Assembly: GCF_030253575.1 (NCBI RefSeq)
Contig: NC_080567.1
Coordinates: 28,284,501-28,348,500, forward strand
Source: Rhododendron vialii
Lineage: Eukaryota > Streptophyta > Magnoliopsida > Ericales > Ericaceae
DNA length: 64,000 nucleotides
Direction: 5' to 3'
Each line of letters begins with the position of its first letter. Position 1 is the stretch's first letter. Below are positions 36,970 through 48,989 of the stretch, in pieces. The notes under the pieces are model-generated. The model did not search any database and was not told where the DNA came from. It saw only the letters and a list, made by a program, of their open reading frames with translations. A program made the position numbers and the translations under genes.

Positions 36970-39900
36970 ATGGACGCCATCCTATTTGGAGGGGCTTCAT
37001 CTGCGCTTACGACAATCAACAATACCTGCAAATCTCTCTCTTCCTTCACCCTTCCTCTCTCTAGAAACCAATTCACATTCAACAAGTACTACTATATTCG
37101 GAATTCTCCTCACAAGGTGGAGAGCAGCAGAGGAAAAGGCAGACACGACGTCGCTTTCGGCGGCGAGGCGGCCTACGAGGCCGAGCGGCTAGGACTCGAC
37201 GCCGAGGCGCGGAAATCGATGGCCGAGGCGTCGGAGAGAGAGGCCGCCGACGGGACCAACCCGAGTGCTTGGAAATGGGCGATACGAAAGCGGGTTTGGG
37301 ACACGATGGAGGCCAACAACGTGGCCCGCTTCCCTCGGCCCGTTCACCACCGTATCCCAAACTTCGTTGGCGCTTCAGCCGCTGCTAATAAGGTTCATAT
37401 AAAAGTGATTCCGACGATTTTTTTTGCACTCCAAAATTTGTCGTTGTTTAGTGCTTTAATTAAATTGAGATTGACTTCACGGAGCGGCCGTGATTCCCTT
37501 GTTCACGGAACCGCGCGATTTCGGGCAGTCCATTTTGGCTCTGAACGTTCGGTTTTCAATAAAACTTTTTCGTTGAAAATAGGGAAACGGACGCCCGCGA
37601 TTCACGGAAAGCTCAGTTAAAAAGTTTTTCTCATTTAAAGGTCGGTTAGGGGTTTAATCCCTCCTAAGGTGTCAGATCAACTCCTTTGGATTTGGAGCCG
37701 GTCCATACTGGCTTTCTATTGGAGGGATTAGTCACGAATGATTAATGGAGGTGCGCGTGAGCTGGCCAGACACCTGGCTTATTAAAAAAAAATTGCGCAT
37801 AACACAAACACTGAAAGGCGAATTTTGGAATGCATTTATAAGAGGCTGGAGTGCAAAAATCGTTTTTCAAATTAATTTGGACTGATTGCATTGTGAAAAT
37901 CTTATGGCAGTTAAGTGAATTGGATGTGTTCCGAGCGTCCAAGTGTGTAAAGGTGAATCCAGATTCGCCGCAAAAGCAAGTCAGACTCCTTACACTTGAG
38001 GGTGAGTATACTGTTATTCTGCTATAGATTCGCAAATTCTATGACTTACTAATCAGTTTTCAATGAATGAACTCCTGTATTTCATTTAGGAGAAAATTTC
38101 TTTTATATCCCTTCGACTTTAACCAAAAATTCATTTTGGTCTTTCACCTTTCAATTTCGGCATAAAAATATTCGACTTTTCAATTTTTTTCAATGTCATC
38201 CTTCAGGGATATATACATATATATACACGAAAAATAGAGTGTTTGGATCAAGCACCCTATACACACTGGATGCTGTTGATTTCCGTGTTGGCCCCCCTTT
38301 TTTTTTATAGAATTTTTGGACTGCTCGGATCAGCCGACCGGTGGCTGGAGACGGCCTGGCGCAGCCGTCGGTCCCTATATCAAGACTCAAAGAAAACGGA
38401 TTCCTTCTAAAGGATGACATTGAAAAAAATTGGAAAGTCGAAGTATTTTTATGCTGAAATTAAAAGATGAAGGACCAAAATGAATTTTTGGTCAAAGTCG
38501 AAGGGATATAAAAGAAAATTTCCCTTCATTTAGCGTTTGTGAAGTCTTATCACTTTTATAATTACTGGACACCTAACGACATGTATTAAGGTAGTTCATT
38601 AATGCAAACCTAGTGTAGGCAATGTTTTTTTTTTTTTTTTGATAACGAGTGTAGGCAATGTTATGCTGGTTACTTTTGCTGCTGATATTGTCACCTTCTT
38701 TTTAATGGGATAACATGATGAAATCTAGTGCAAGCTGTGAATGTAGCCGATTTTGTTGAACAATATATATTCGTGTGTCGTTTTGACTTTTGAGTTTGGC
38801 TAATTGTATTAGGCAGGCAGTTTTATGTGTATAGGTTGCGTTGACAACTCTGTATTTGTGGTTTGTTGTCCTTAGTTGTTTGCATCTGGAATTGGTGACA
38901 GCTAGTATTGTTAAGTTCTATGATTCCGTGCCCTGACCAGCGACCACCCTCATTTGTATGCAGGTGGAAAGACGTTATTAACTCCTCAACCACGTCTAAG
39001 GACAGGCTTTTTCTCAATCGTTGAATCGCATATGCTAACTCCTAGTACCCTCAATGAGGCATGCACTTCTGTTGGCGTTGCCAAGTATGGAAGGCCGATT
39101 GGATTAGATGAAAAGATAAAGGTGGATCTGATTGTTATTGGTTCAGTGGCTGTTGACCCAAACACGGGTGCTCGACTTGGCAAGGGTGAGGTATATCAGT
39201 TTCGTCATTGGATAACATTTTAGACCAGCGAACATGTGAGGTTGCTGTAGTGGACTTGGAATTATGGTTGGCCAGACATTTGAGTAACTTGTGCTGACAA
39301 TTAACTCGTCTATGCATATATTGTTATGCTGCTGCCATCACACATGAATTCTGTGGAAGTGTCATTTGTAAAGAAAGAGGAGGCACCTTCTGCTTTTTCC
39401 CGAGGGTGGGAGCTAATCAATGTATCCTCTGGGGGAAATTCCCTTGCTTTGAATTTCTTGCTTCGAATATTATGTTTAAGCATTTTAATTACGACTGAAA
39501 GGGGTCCATGTGTCATGTCATCGCCTTAAAATAGGCACACACACAGTGAGAGAATCTTTTTAGACCAGCTTGTAGTGTCACTATATCTTACTATGATTCT
39601 CAATTCTCACTATTCCTCAAATGAGGGGCAAAGTTTTGAACCTCACACTAGGGACAGAGAAGAACGTGGATATTTTTTTGTGTAATTCCATGGAAGTGAT
39701 TAGACTGTGTTTTTTTAGTTGAATAGTTGGTGCTTAGGTGAGGTTGTGGGATACGTGTCTAACAATTCTACAAATTTAAAACACTTGGATCCTCTGGTTT
39801 TTATTTATTGGGTGAGAAATATAATTATGACATTAGGTGAAAAAATCGCTCAGTTTATCTTGGATGGAAATGGTTCTACTTTTTTACATGGACTTGGCAG

Positions 39901-42713
39901 TTGGTCTAATGGTCGGTAGAAGTAGTTTGTGTTGTGAGATCTTGGGTGCAAGCTAATGGAGCAGCATTGAAACCCTGCTAGTAATATAACACATTAACCT
40001 CCTAAAATCCTAATCTCGAAAAAGAAAAACAAATTTTTTTTATATGTATGGAAAAAGAGAAATTCCATATTTTCTCTTTAATCTGTTTGACTTATACATA
40101 TGTATAACCAATATAAATGAAATAAGTGAGTGTCAGTTGCGTCCCATACGCATACCTATCTTTTGGATGCATATCCCAATATTTTAAGGTTTCAGTTTTG
40201 GAAGATCTGAGTTTGGACAGGCACCCTGCAACTGATAATTGTGCAGAAAGTCGTGCAATATGGGCAGTTGGATACAATATTTAACAATGTTTGAAGAAGG
40301 ACAAATTCACTTTGGATAGTAAGAAAGAAATCTAGTCTCCCACATGCATGGCTTAAATATCTCCAAAGCCCCTCAGTCTTCTTTAATTTTAAGTCAACTT
40401 CTGAAGGAGTAGCATCTGATATCAGTAGACATTCTAATATGATAGAGAACATTTGTGATGGACACAGGATACAATCACTTATATCCAGCTTTTTGACTCA
40501 CTTTCTTATGCCCTCATAGTAAATATTAGGGAGGAACTCACACCCAATTCTCATACATATCTCCTTGTAAGCTTGTTTGGGTGCATTCAGAATTTACGAG
40601 GACTTGTACTTTTTCCATTGATAAGAAGAAAACAATTTCTGCAGGGATTTGCTGAACTAGAGTATGGGATGCTAAGGTACATGGGTGCAATTGATGATTC
40701 AACACCAGTTGTCACATCTGGTGAGAATTGTTCAAGTTATTTTCTTGCTAAAATAAGAGAATGGAAGAGACAATAAGACAACAGAGAGAACATGGCAAGG
40801 AGAGAGGAGAGAGAGTTGAAGACAAGAAGAGAGATAGAGAGACCTACTTTTTATAGTTTGGGTACTGTAACAAATTAACAATTATAGTTTCAATGCACTA
40901 AAACTTTTGATTTTATAATTCCAAACCACTTGAAATGTTTTTATATATAATTGCTTTTTCTTCGCCCTATAGTCTATTGAGCATGTCCTTGGGGAGCCCG
41001 AGCAGGGGACAGTGTCCAACTGAAAATAATGCAAAAAAATTTGGACACTTAAAATTTGGGTGTCACATGTCCGGAGCATGTCGGGAGAGGACTGAAATAA
41101 TGCAAATTGAGTGTCAGACATGGTGTTCGGAGCGTGTCCCGAGCTTGTCTGTGTCTGTGTCTAGAGAGCGTCCGACACCGGTACGTTGCCTTTGACGATG
41201 TGTCCGTACTACATAGGACAAGACTATGCATGAAATTCCCTTTCCTTTGTGCCTTAATCTTACTTCATTGTGATTCCTATGTTATGGATCATTTGTTTAC
41301 CACTTGACCCGCAAACGAGGGTCGTATCTGTGGCGAAATGTCCCACGTTGGTTAATTCTATTTCTTCCTCCAAACTAGTATATGAGCATGGGTGATCTCT
41401 TCACCCATTGCCAACTTGTTTGGAATTTGGATGCTTTAACGTATTTTGATACCCCAGGCACTACGAAACGCAGTTTGATTCCCTCAGGTGCTGTTACGTG
41501 TTTCTCCATATTTGAGCAACTAGAAAGTTGGTTTTCAACATGAGCATAAAGTTTCCAACTTAGAATGTATTCTAGCTTGGGTATTGCAAAGAATGGTTGC
41601 ATGCTATTAACCTAAGTAGATTTCCAAGTTGAGGTATTATTCAATGAATGAGAAGTTCAAATTCCTTGGAGCATGATGAATGTTCATCTTATGATGTACA
41701 TAAACGGAAAATATTATTGTTTAAAACTGTAACTTGAAGACCGCCTTCAGTGTTAGCAGTGGTAATGTGCGAAGAAACACGGTGAGTGTTATACTTCTAC
41801 TTCCATCTGTACTATGCTATTAAGAAGTGCCATTTGAATAGCATGAAAATAACAACCCTTACTCAAATGGGCTACGCGACTCCCATACAGGCATTTTCAG
41901 GACATCTGACTATATTCCTCTTATCAGGACATCTGACTATATTCCACATCCTTTTCGGTGTGATATTGTGGTCAAACTACTGTGATATTGCAATCTTTCT
42001 AATGTTTGAGTTCCAAGTATATTTCTTTCCAGATGGCTAACATCTGCTGCTGCAGTGCATGACCAACAATTGGTAGATGATATTCCAGTTGAGAAGCTAT
42101 TAATCCATGATGTACCGGTTGACATCATATGCACTCCAACGCAAGTTATTTTTACCAGAACACAAATCCCAAAGCCTCAAGGTAAGCTAGACTCCTCATT
42201 CTTTTTTCTTCTTTTTTTATCGGCGGAAGTCAGAAATGTTAGAATAGTTAGATTAGCAACTTGGAAGAGGAGTTGAACTCCTGACCTCCTTTCTCCTAGC
42301 GTTTAAGTGCACCCCTTAATGTCGTTGGGCCAAAGGCATCTTAGCACTAGACTAATCATTCTGGCTCTTAATTCGTCAGCTAGTATCAAGTTTCTCTCTT
42401 AGAGGGATGATCAGATATTTTTAGACTCATTTTTATGGACAAGTCGTGACCACTACTACTTGAGGGGATCAAGCGACCTCCTTGGAGTTAGAAAATGTGC
42501 TAAATTTTTAATATTATTCAAAATGCAATTTGGGTTTTCTTTAATATTGTCTGTACTCAGTAGCACAAAGTCAAAATGAATAAAGTCCACTTATATTTGT
42601 GAATAATTAGAGAGTATAAGCTATAGCTCAACAAAATCCATTAATCCAGACCCAATAAATTTCTAACTAAGATAAACACCCAACACACCAACCCACCGCC
42701 AACCCCCCACCCC

Positions 42714-42746
<33 letters not shown>

Positions 42747-43099
42747 TTAAGTGTATATGGTTTTATATTAAGTGTATATGGTTTTATATTACAAAAATTT
42801 CCAATATCTTTTTGTCACTGCTGAACTCAAATCATGGAACCGCTCCTGACATGACACAAGAAATGTGCTTGCCTGTCTGATCACTGTCTTCCTTCCTAAT
42901 TTGTACCCAAGAAGTAAGGCATATGTAAGAAACGTTTTTTCATGTTCTAGGGATTTATTGGGACAAATTATCTCCTGAGAAACTGGGTCAAATTCGGGTA
43001 CTTCGGGAGCTAAAGAGAAAAATTGAAGAGGAAACTGGACAGAAGCTTCCTAGTGGTTCATCAGAGAAACTCCCACCTACAGCTCAACGCCGGCGCTAA
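36970..43099 (+). CDS. COG0212: 5-formyltetrahydrofolate cyclo-ligase-like protein COG0212
   Basis: Six exons: 36970-37392, 37911-38001, 38964-39190, 40645-40720, 42056-42181, 42951-43099; 1092 nt, 363 aa, phases consistent. Seen: a Ser/Thr-rich N-terminus (about 1-45) fitting a plastid transit peptide; an acidic/basic helical region ending in [15 protein letters not shown]; and a cyclo-ligase-like fold segment with [60 protein letters not shown] and [17 protein letters not shown]. The [16 protein letters not shown] stretch corresponds to the substrate-site loop of the family. Known: COG0212 is a paralog of 5-FCL (Arabidopsis At1g76730); cyclo-ligase activity is doubtful, and a link to thiamin metabolism has been proposed (from memory). 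Introns carry a SINE and a MULE-type MITE (introns 1 and 2), a possible SINE (intron 3), and a SINE and poly-C run (intron 5). Confidence 0.95.
37640..37792 (+). mobile_element. tRNA-derived SINE fragment, copy 3
   Basis: It shares AGGGGTTTAATCCCTCCTAAGG, GGTCCATAC and GCTGGCCAGACACCTG-type blocks with the SINE at 2618-2845 and ends in an A run (37784-37792). The head is incomplete. It lies in COG0212 intron 1 in the gene's sense direction. Confidence 0.7.
38090..38524. mobile_element. Mutator-like foldback MITE (9-bp target duplication)
   Basis: This 435-bp element has exact 9-bp flanking duplications TTCATTTAG (38081-38089 and 38525-38533). Inverted arms of about 115 bp share TTTTATATCCCTTCGACTTT, AAAAATTCATTTTGGTC and TTCAATGTCATCCTT. 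It is non-coding and lies in COG0212 intron 2. A 9-bp duplication with long inverted repeats is typical of Mutator-like elements. Confidence 0.88.
39895..40030 (+). mobile_element. Possible SINE-like tract
   Basis: A GTTGGTCTAATGGT motif resembling a tRNA A box is followed about 50 bp later by GGGTGCAAGC (weak B box), and the tract runs into A-rich sequence. No target duplication was found. It lies in COG0212 intron 3. Weak call. Confidence 0.28.
42211..42350 (-). mobile_element. tRNA-derived SINE, different family
   Basis: On the minus strand a TTTGGCCCAACGAC head (A-box-like) is followed by GGTCAGGAGTTCAACTCC (close to a tRNA B box) and then an A-rich tail (T run at 42212-42218 on the plus strand). 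It lies in COG0212 intron 5. Target duplications were not resolved. Confidence 0.5.
42711..42746. repeat. Long poly-C run
   Basis: About 35 consecutive C lie in COG0212 intron 5, followed by two tandem copies of a TTAAGTGTATATGG unit. Runs of this length are prone to sequencing and assembly error. Confidence 0.9.
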
Positions 43100-44295
43100 T
43101 TTCTGTCAAAAGATGATTGCAACCTTTTAAGTTTTGACGTTGATGATTCTTGAAATTTTATGCATTTTGAGTAAGAAAATAGAGTTGACGATAGTGTAAA
43201 TATAGTTGCATTGGTGTGTACATTCTCTGTGTATAATTTGAATGGATATTCTATTTCATTTCTGATTGCTAATGGGACCTGAATTAGCGTCAGTTCTAAG
43301 CAAGCAATTATTTTTTGGTTGGGGTTTTGGACATTGCATTTACCCAGTAGTTGAACTAAGAGGTGGCAATTTGGTTGGGGTCTTTATGTGAAATCTGTCC
43401 AGACCGAATCAATCCACACCTTTTGGTTTTTGTCCGTAGATTAATGGTCCGGACACGGATTGAAAAATTAGAAAACTATGACTCGCAGTTCAGTCCACGG
43501 ATTTAGGATTTTTAATATGAAACCGTACATTAACCGAACCGAACCGAACCATGAGATATTTATTATACATAAATGATTTTCTTTCCATTACTAGCTACTA
43601 CTATTTCCATGGCAGTTCTGGACAGTGTTGTTTCCAACTGCTGCTGCTACTATCTTACGGAGTATCATTTTGGAGCTTGCTATTTCCTTATCAATTTGGA
43701 GCCTTGCTGTGAATGAATCTCTGATGTTGGGGATGTGGGCTTAAGGTGAAGCAACGTACTCAAGTGTTCTAATCTGTTTGGAAGTTAATTTTGTACTCAA
43801 ATGTTCTATTCTTTTTCTGGATTTTGTTGGGTTGATTACTTGTCACAAAACCGTGGATAAAATCGTAACTGATCCGCAAGTCACGGATTGGATTGAAGCT
43901 AGACCGTAGGACTTTTGGTGTAGACACGAATTCCATTTTCATACGAATTGCATTTTGTAAAAACTTGATCTAATGGTCCATATTAAATGGAGGCATGTTG
44001 CCCCATTACCACATTGGGGCATCATAGAAATTGACCTTTGCCATATACATCTTATTTGTGAAAAGAGAAATGATTTTTACGCTCTTCTTTTATTTATTGA
44101 CACCATCTTTTTTGTTCTTTATTCATGTAAAATTATTAATTTATCCTTACTTCTTGGATAACTTTTTTCAAATGAAGGACAATTTAATACTTTTACATGA
44201 CTAAAAACCAATGGAAGAGTGTCATGGATAAAAAGAGTTTGAAAATTATTTCCTTGTGTGAATACCAATACAATTGTGAATTGTGCAATCAGTAA

Positions 44296-44601
44296 GAGCA
44301 TCTCCACTCCTTACTCAAATCTTATTCAAAAGTCAAATTTGAGTAAAAATCATCCAAAACGCTCCTCCACTCCTTATCCAACCCTATTTACTCAAATTTA
44401 GACTCAAACCCTCAATCAAAATTTTAAAGACAAATTTCACACCTGTAAATTTACAATAGTGCCATCAATAAAGCTTTTATTCAAATTCGTGCATATTTGT
44501 AATTGAGTTTGAGTTTACCCATTACACAATACCAAATTAAGTTTTTATTCAAATTTTTACTCAAATTTAGGTGAAAAACTGAATAAGGAGTGTAGATGCT
44601 C
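44296..44601. mobile_element. PIF/Harbinger-like (Tourist-type) MITE
   Basis: This 306-bp element has termini GAGCATCTCCACTCCTTA and its inverted form ending GAGTGTAGATGCTC, flanked by TAA trinucleotides (44293-44295 and 44602-44604). A 3-bp TAA/TTA duplication points to PIF/Harbinger. It is non-coding and A/T-rich inside. Confidence 0.75.
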
Positions 44602-45357
44602 TAAGGTGGCATGTACATCTGACGCATGCCATATACGTCTGAATTGTGACCCATCTGACTTTATGCCATATGGCATGTACCCCTATTGAAACGCAGAGCC
44701 GACCGGGGATTTTGACTATTCCATTTGAGAAATTTTTGGTTGCAAATCGGGTACCACGTGATACCTGTGCAGTGCATCCAAGTCGAGAAATCAACGATCC
44801 TGATCAAAACAGTCTTTTCATTTTCCTTTTTTAAAATCCGTTCGATACCTTTGTATCCGGATTGTCGATTGCATTTTTGGACGGTCCGAATACGTTGCAT
44901 GAATACCACATCAGCAATACCTTATTTTCGCATTGATTTACGAGGTGCTATTGTGCACCAGTTATATGGGTCCGGAAACCACTTTACACATGCAGCTTTT
45001 GCTGAGCATGTCAGTTCATGTTGAATTGTAGTAAATGTCAAGTTGTTAACCCTAAATAACAAAAATGCCATTGTCTTATCTTTTTCCTATCTTTTTCCTT
45101 TCCACCAGTTAAGTGTTTACCCATTTTTCTTATCTAATTGAACTCTAATACTTCCACTAACACTTTTAGGACTTTAAGAAAAAGTGCGCGCTTTGAAACA
45201 GTCATTACTGATATTAGATTGAGCTATTTTTTTTAGGAATCCATAAAAATATTTTAAGAATAATTTGCGGTTTGAATCATTTTTGTAGAGCTCCTAATGA
45301 GCCACTAAAAAATAAGTACTTATTTTAGTTAATGGAACACACCCTAAGAAGGGCTTA

Positions 45358-45882
45358 GGGTGGGTTTGGATAAACTAGATTAGTACAACTTTTTTTTTAT
45401 TATCTTTATTCAATTTTTTTTTTGCATTTGTTAGTTTTATGTCAAACTTTTGTGACTTAGTGATTAGTCTTGGCGAGATGAATTGATAAAGTATAATTCT
45501 TTTTTTATCAAAACTCATAATTTTTTTTCAAAAAGACAAAAAAATGAGTGAAAAAGTGACGCGTCTTGCATATTTTTTTCACAGTAGTCACTATAACTTA
45601 CTCCATTGAATTCGCCGCAAAATGAGACGGAAGGACTTCTATTAGTGGGAGATGCTATGTTTTTTTCCTTCATGCGTAGGTCATGACTTTTTCACTTAAT
45701 TTTTTTTGTCTTTTTGAAAAAATTTATGAGTTTCGATAGAAGATTTATATATTTTTTCGATTTCTCTTACCAATATGAATCACTAAGTCACAAAAAATTG
45801 ACGTAAAATTAACAAATGCAAAAAAAATTTAATTAAAGACAAAAGAAAACGACGAACTAATCTACTCAATCCAAACCCACCC
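45358..45882. mobile_element. 525-bp palindromic element
   Basis: Left end GGGTGGGTTTGGAT pairs with right end ATCCAAACCCACCC. The arms, about 200 bp each, share CTAGATTAGT/ACTAATCTA, GACTTAGTGATT and TCAAAAAGACAAAAAAATGA-type blocks in inverted order around a centre of about 120 bp. It is non-coding. No clear flanking duplication; a TTA on each side is possible if the ends are 2 nt unequal. Confidence 0.75.
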
Positions 45883-46405
45883 GTTTAAGGTCACTCGTGC
45901 GGCAAGGGAAAGATCAATGAGGTAATGACGTGTGGTTGGGATTTGTATCTAAAATACAAGAGAATCTAAAAAGTAACAAAAGAAAAAGTTAAATTCCTCA
46001 CTCAAGCTAATGTGAGTGACAACTAGAAAATGATTTGAAATTATTGTCGCATCAACTCTCGTAAGCCTCAAAAGTAGTAAAAGCAGCCCCTGAATTAATT
46101 AGATTTTTGTCAAGCCATGTGTAAACAAATTATACTTATAATAAATTTTGATTATACTCATAATAATTTTGTTATGTCAAAAGTTACGGTGTTTTCAAAG
46201 TAACTGGAGACACCAAAGTCATTCCCTAGCCCGAATCTCTTTTATGGTCGAAATGAAAAATATCAAACCTAAGCCCTACACATTGAATGATGTTCCCTAA
46301 CCACTTTTACTATTACAACAATAAGTATTAATATGATGTTTCCTAATCATCCATGAAAAGTGGTATGGCATCTTTTTACGTGTAGTATACTCCTACCTCA
46401 TAAAG

Positions 46406-47944
46406 GTAAATTGCTAATCCCCCTGACACACACCCCCGGTCCCACCTCCCATTTCCCATTCTACCCTCTCTCTCTCTCTCTCCCTTTCTTTTCTTTCTCG
46501 TTTGTTTCTTCTTCTTTTTTTCCTTTTCTTTTCAGTTTCGTTTTTTTTTTCATTTTATTTCCTTTTCTTTCTTTTCAGTTTGAATTTTTTTTCTCTTTAA
46601 TAATAGGTTCAAGTCTAATTCTAGGCTTTGTAAAGTAATTGAGAGAAAAAAAGTGTTTCAATTGATCATGTTTATCCGACTGTTTTATTTTTATTTTTTT
46701 GTCCTTTATAGATTAAAAAATATAGTTACAAAAATAAGTGTTTTAATTTTCAATTCGTTTGAATCAGTGCAAAGATGTTATTTTTCTGATCATTTCATCT
46801 TAAATGGTTGTAATAAATTTTTGACTTCAAGGCCTTTCAATGGACACCCTAAGAGAGTCTTGAAACTAAATAATGAGTCTTAGGGTATTTGTTGAAAGGC
46901 CTTAAACCAAAAAATTCATTATAACCATTTAAAATAAAATAATAAAAAAAACGATCTTTGCTCTGATTTAACTGAATTGAAAATTAAAGCACTTAATTCT
47001 TGAATTATATTTTTAAATATACAAAGGGTGTATTTATAGAAATTAAATAATTAAAAGTAATTAAAAAAAATTAAATTAAAAAGTAGGGGGGCCCGAGGGC
47101 TCTGCTGTTCCCATTGGCACAGTAGCCCCTACGAAGCCCCTAAAACGTTTCCGTTTTAGTTTTAAAAAAAATAGAAACCAGCCATTTGCAATCCTATGGA
47201 GTAGAAACGTGATTTGAAGCAATATACTACTGAATCAGTTAAGAGGATCTACGCTAAATAATGGTTAATAAATTTATTAAATTGTACTATAGTTAAAAAA
47301 AAGTAATCCTAAATATAACATTTGTATTCTGGATTAGTACGTCGTTTGCAAAATACATTTCGTAATTAGTTCCCGAACACTAATTGTAATCTTAATGAAT
47401 TTTTTGCTTCAAAGCCTTTTAACGAGCACCCTAAGACTCATTATTTAGTTTCATAACTCTCTTAGGGTTAGGGTGTTCATTGAAAGGCCTAGGAGCCAAA
47501 AATTTATCACGACCATTTAGGATGAAATGATCAGAAAAATAATATCTTTGCACTAGTTCAAACGGATTGAAAATTGAAACACTTATTTTCGTAACTATAT
47601 TTTTTAATCTATAAAGGACAAAAAAAGAAAAATAAAACAGTCGTATAAACATGATCAATTGAAACACTTTTTTTTTTCTCAATTACTTTACAAAGCCTAG
47701 AATTAGATTTGAACTTATTATTAAAGAGAAAAAAAATTCAAACTAGAAAGAAAGAAAAAGAAATAAAATGAAAAAAAAAATCAAACTGGAAAGAAAAGGA
47801 AAAAAAAAGAAAGAAAGAAGGAAGCTGGAAAGAAAGAAAGAAAAGGAAGAGAGAGAGAGAGAGAGAGAGGGAGGGGCGGGGGGGTAATTCCGGGAATTGA
47901 GGTGGGGCCGGGGGTGTGTGTGTCGGGGGGGGAGTGGCAGCTCT
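46406..47944. mobile_element. 1.54-kb Mutator-like palindromic element (10-bp target duplication)
   Basis: Exact 10-bp duplications CCTCATAAAG lie at 46396-46405 and 47945-47954. Arms of roughly 500 bp (46406 to about 46930, and about 47400 to 47944) are inverted copies: each contains ACACACACCCCCGG, a CT/GA tract, and a CACCCTAAGA ... AATGAGTCTTAGGGT-type block. Matching short open frames in the two arms are a by-product of the inversion. No transposase-like frame was found, so the element is non-autonomous. Confidence 0.85.
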
Positions 47945-48989
47945 CCTCATAAAGTGGTCAGGTCAGCATCTTTCTTTCTTGGGAAAATTTCACTGACCTC
48001 CCCTGAGGTTTCTGACACTTGCATAGACCTCCATTGAGGTTTCTGAAATATCACTGACTTCCCCTACTTTTGCTGACAATACTAATATTGCCCCCTCCAT
48101 TACTTCACTGTTATAAAAGTTGACAGAAGCTGCTGATGTGTGATGATATCAACATTCTATAGCAATAAGATACCTATTTTATCCTTCCTTCCTCTCTCTC
48201 TCCCACCTCACAAAATCTCTTTTTCTTTCTTTTTTATTAGTTGAAAAAATAACTTAACTGCGTCACCCAACCACTACATCCCTAATTCAATCAAATTTTG
48301 AGCTGACCCTTATGACTCAACTTTAGCCCAATCGAAAAAAAGAAAAACACAAACTCGTCCATGAGAAATCCATTTCAGGAAAAAATTAATGTCCCCAGCA
48401 TTTCTACTTGGAAATCAAAATAAAATACCATAAAGTTAAAATTGGTGAAGTTTAGCTTTGATATTAGTGATGGAGTACCAAGAATTCATCGACGCATTTC
48501 CCAATTTTGGAAGCTATGTTCGATTTTCGACGGGCTTTGACTTGAATGATTTCAAAGCAAGATCGGTGGGTTGTGCCTTGTCACGGAGATCGTGGTGGTA
48601 GATGCGTATGAGTCTTTGCTTGTGCAAATTGAAAGAGGAAATCACCTGCGGCGACGAAATGAGGTGGGTGATTGGATTTACTTGTTTCTAAGTTCGGGAA
48701 TAGAAAAATGAATGATGCAGGAATAGGAGAGATTGAGTTTGCTCAATTATAGTCCCAATTGTGTTGGACCTTTGTGCTGCGATTGCTCCACGTTGATACC
48801 CCCCTTAATATGGAAAAGCTCAATGAAAAGAAATTACAAAAAAAAAAAAAAACAGCAGAGGGAGAGGAGAATGTGGTTATAGATATTGGTTGCGTAATGC
48901 ATGTGATAATAATGTATACCATTACCAGTTGATATGAAAATAATGGTAGCAAATCAAGCGAAAAAAAAGCTACTCTCTCTCTCTCTAGA

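Larger units (their letters stand above)
43100..46395. other. Intergenic after COG0212; two MITEs, no gene
   Basis: The first part is COG0212 3' untranslated sequence. Two bounded inverted-repeat elements (44296-44601 and 45358-45882) are listed separately. The rest is A/T-rich with no supported exon or RNA gene. Confidence 0.55.

Noticed and set aside
46653-47682. Pair of homologous open frames (about 76-83 codons) read in opposite directions
   Set aside because: They are the two arms of the 46406-47944 palindrome; no known domain and no start context, so not annotated as genes.
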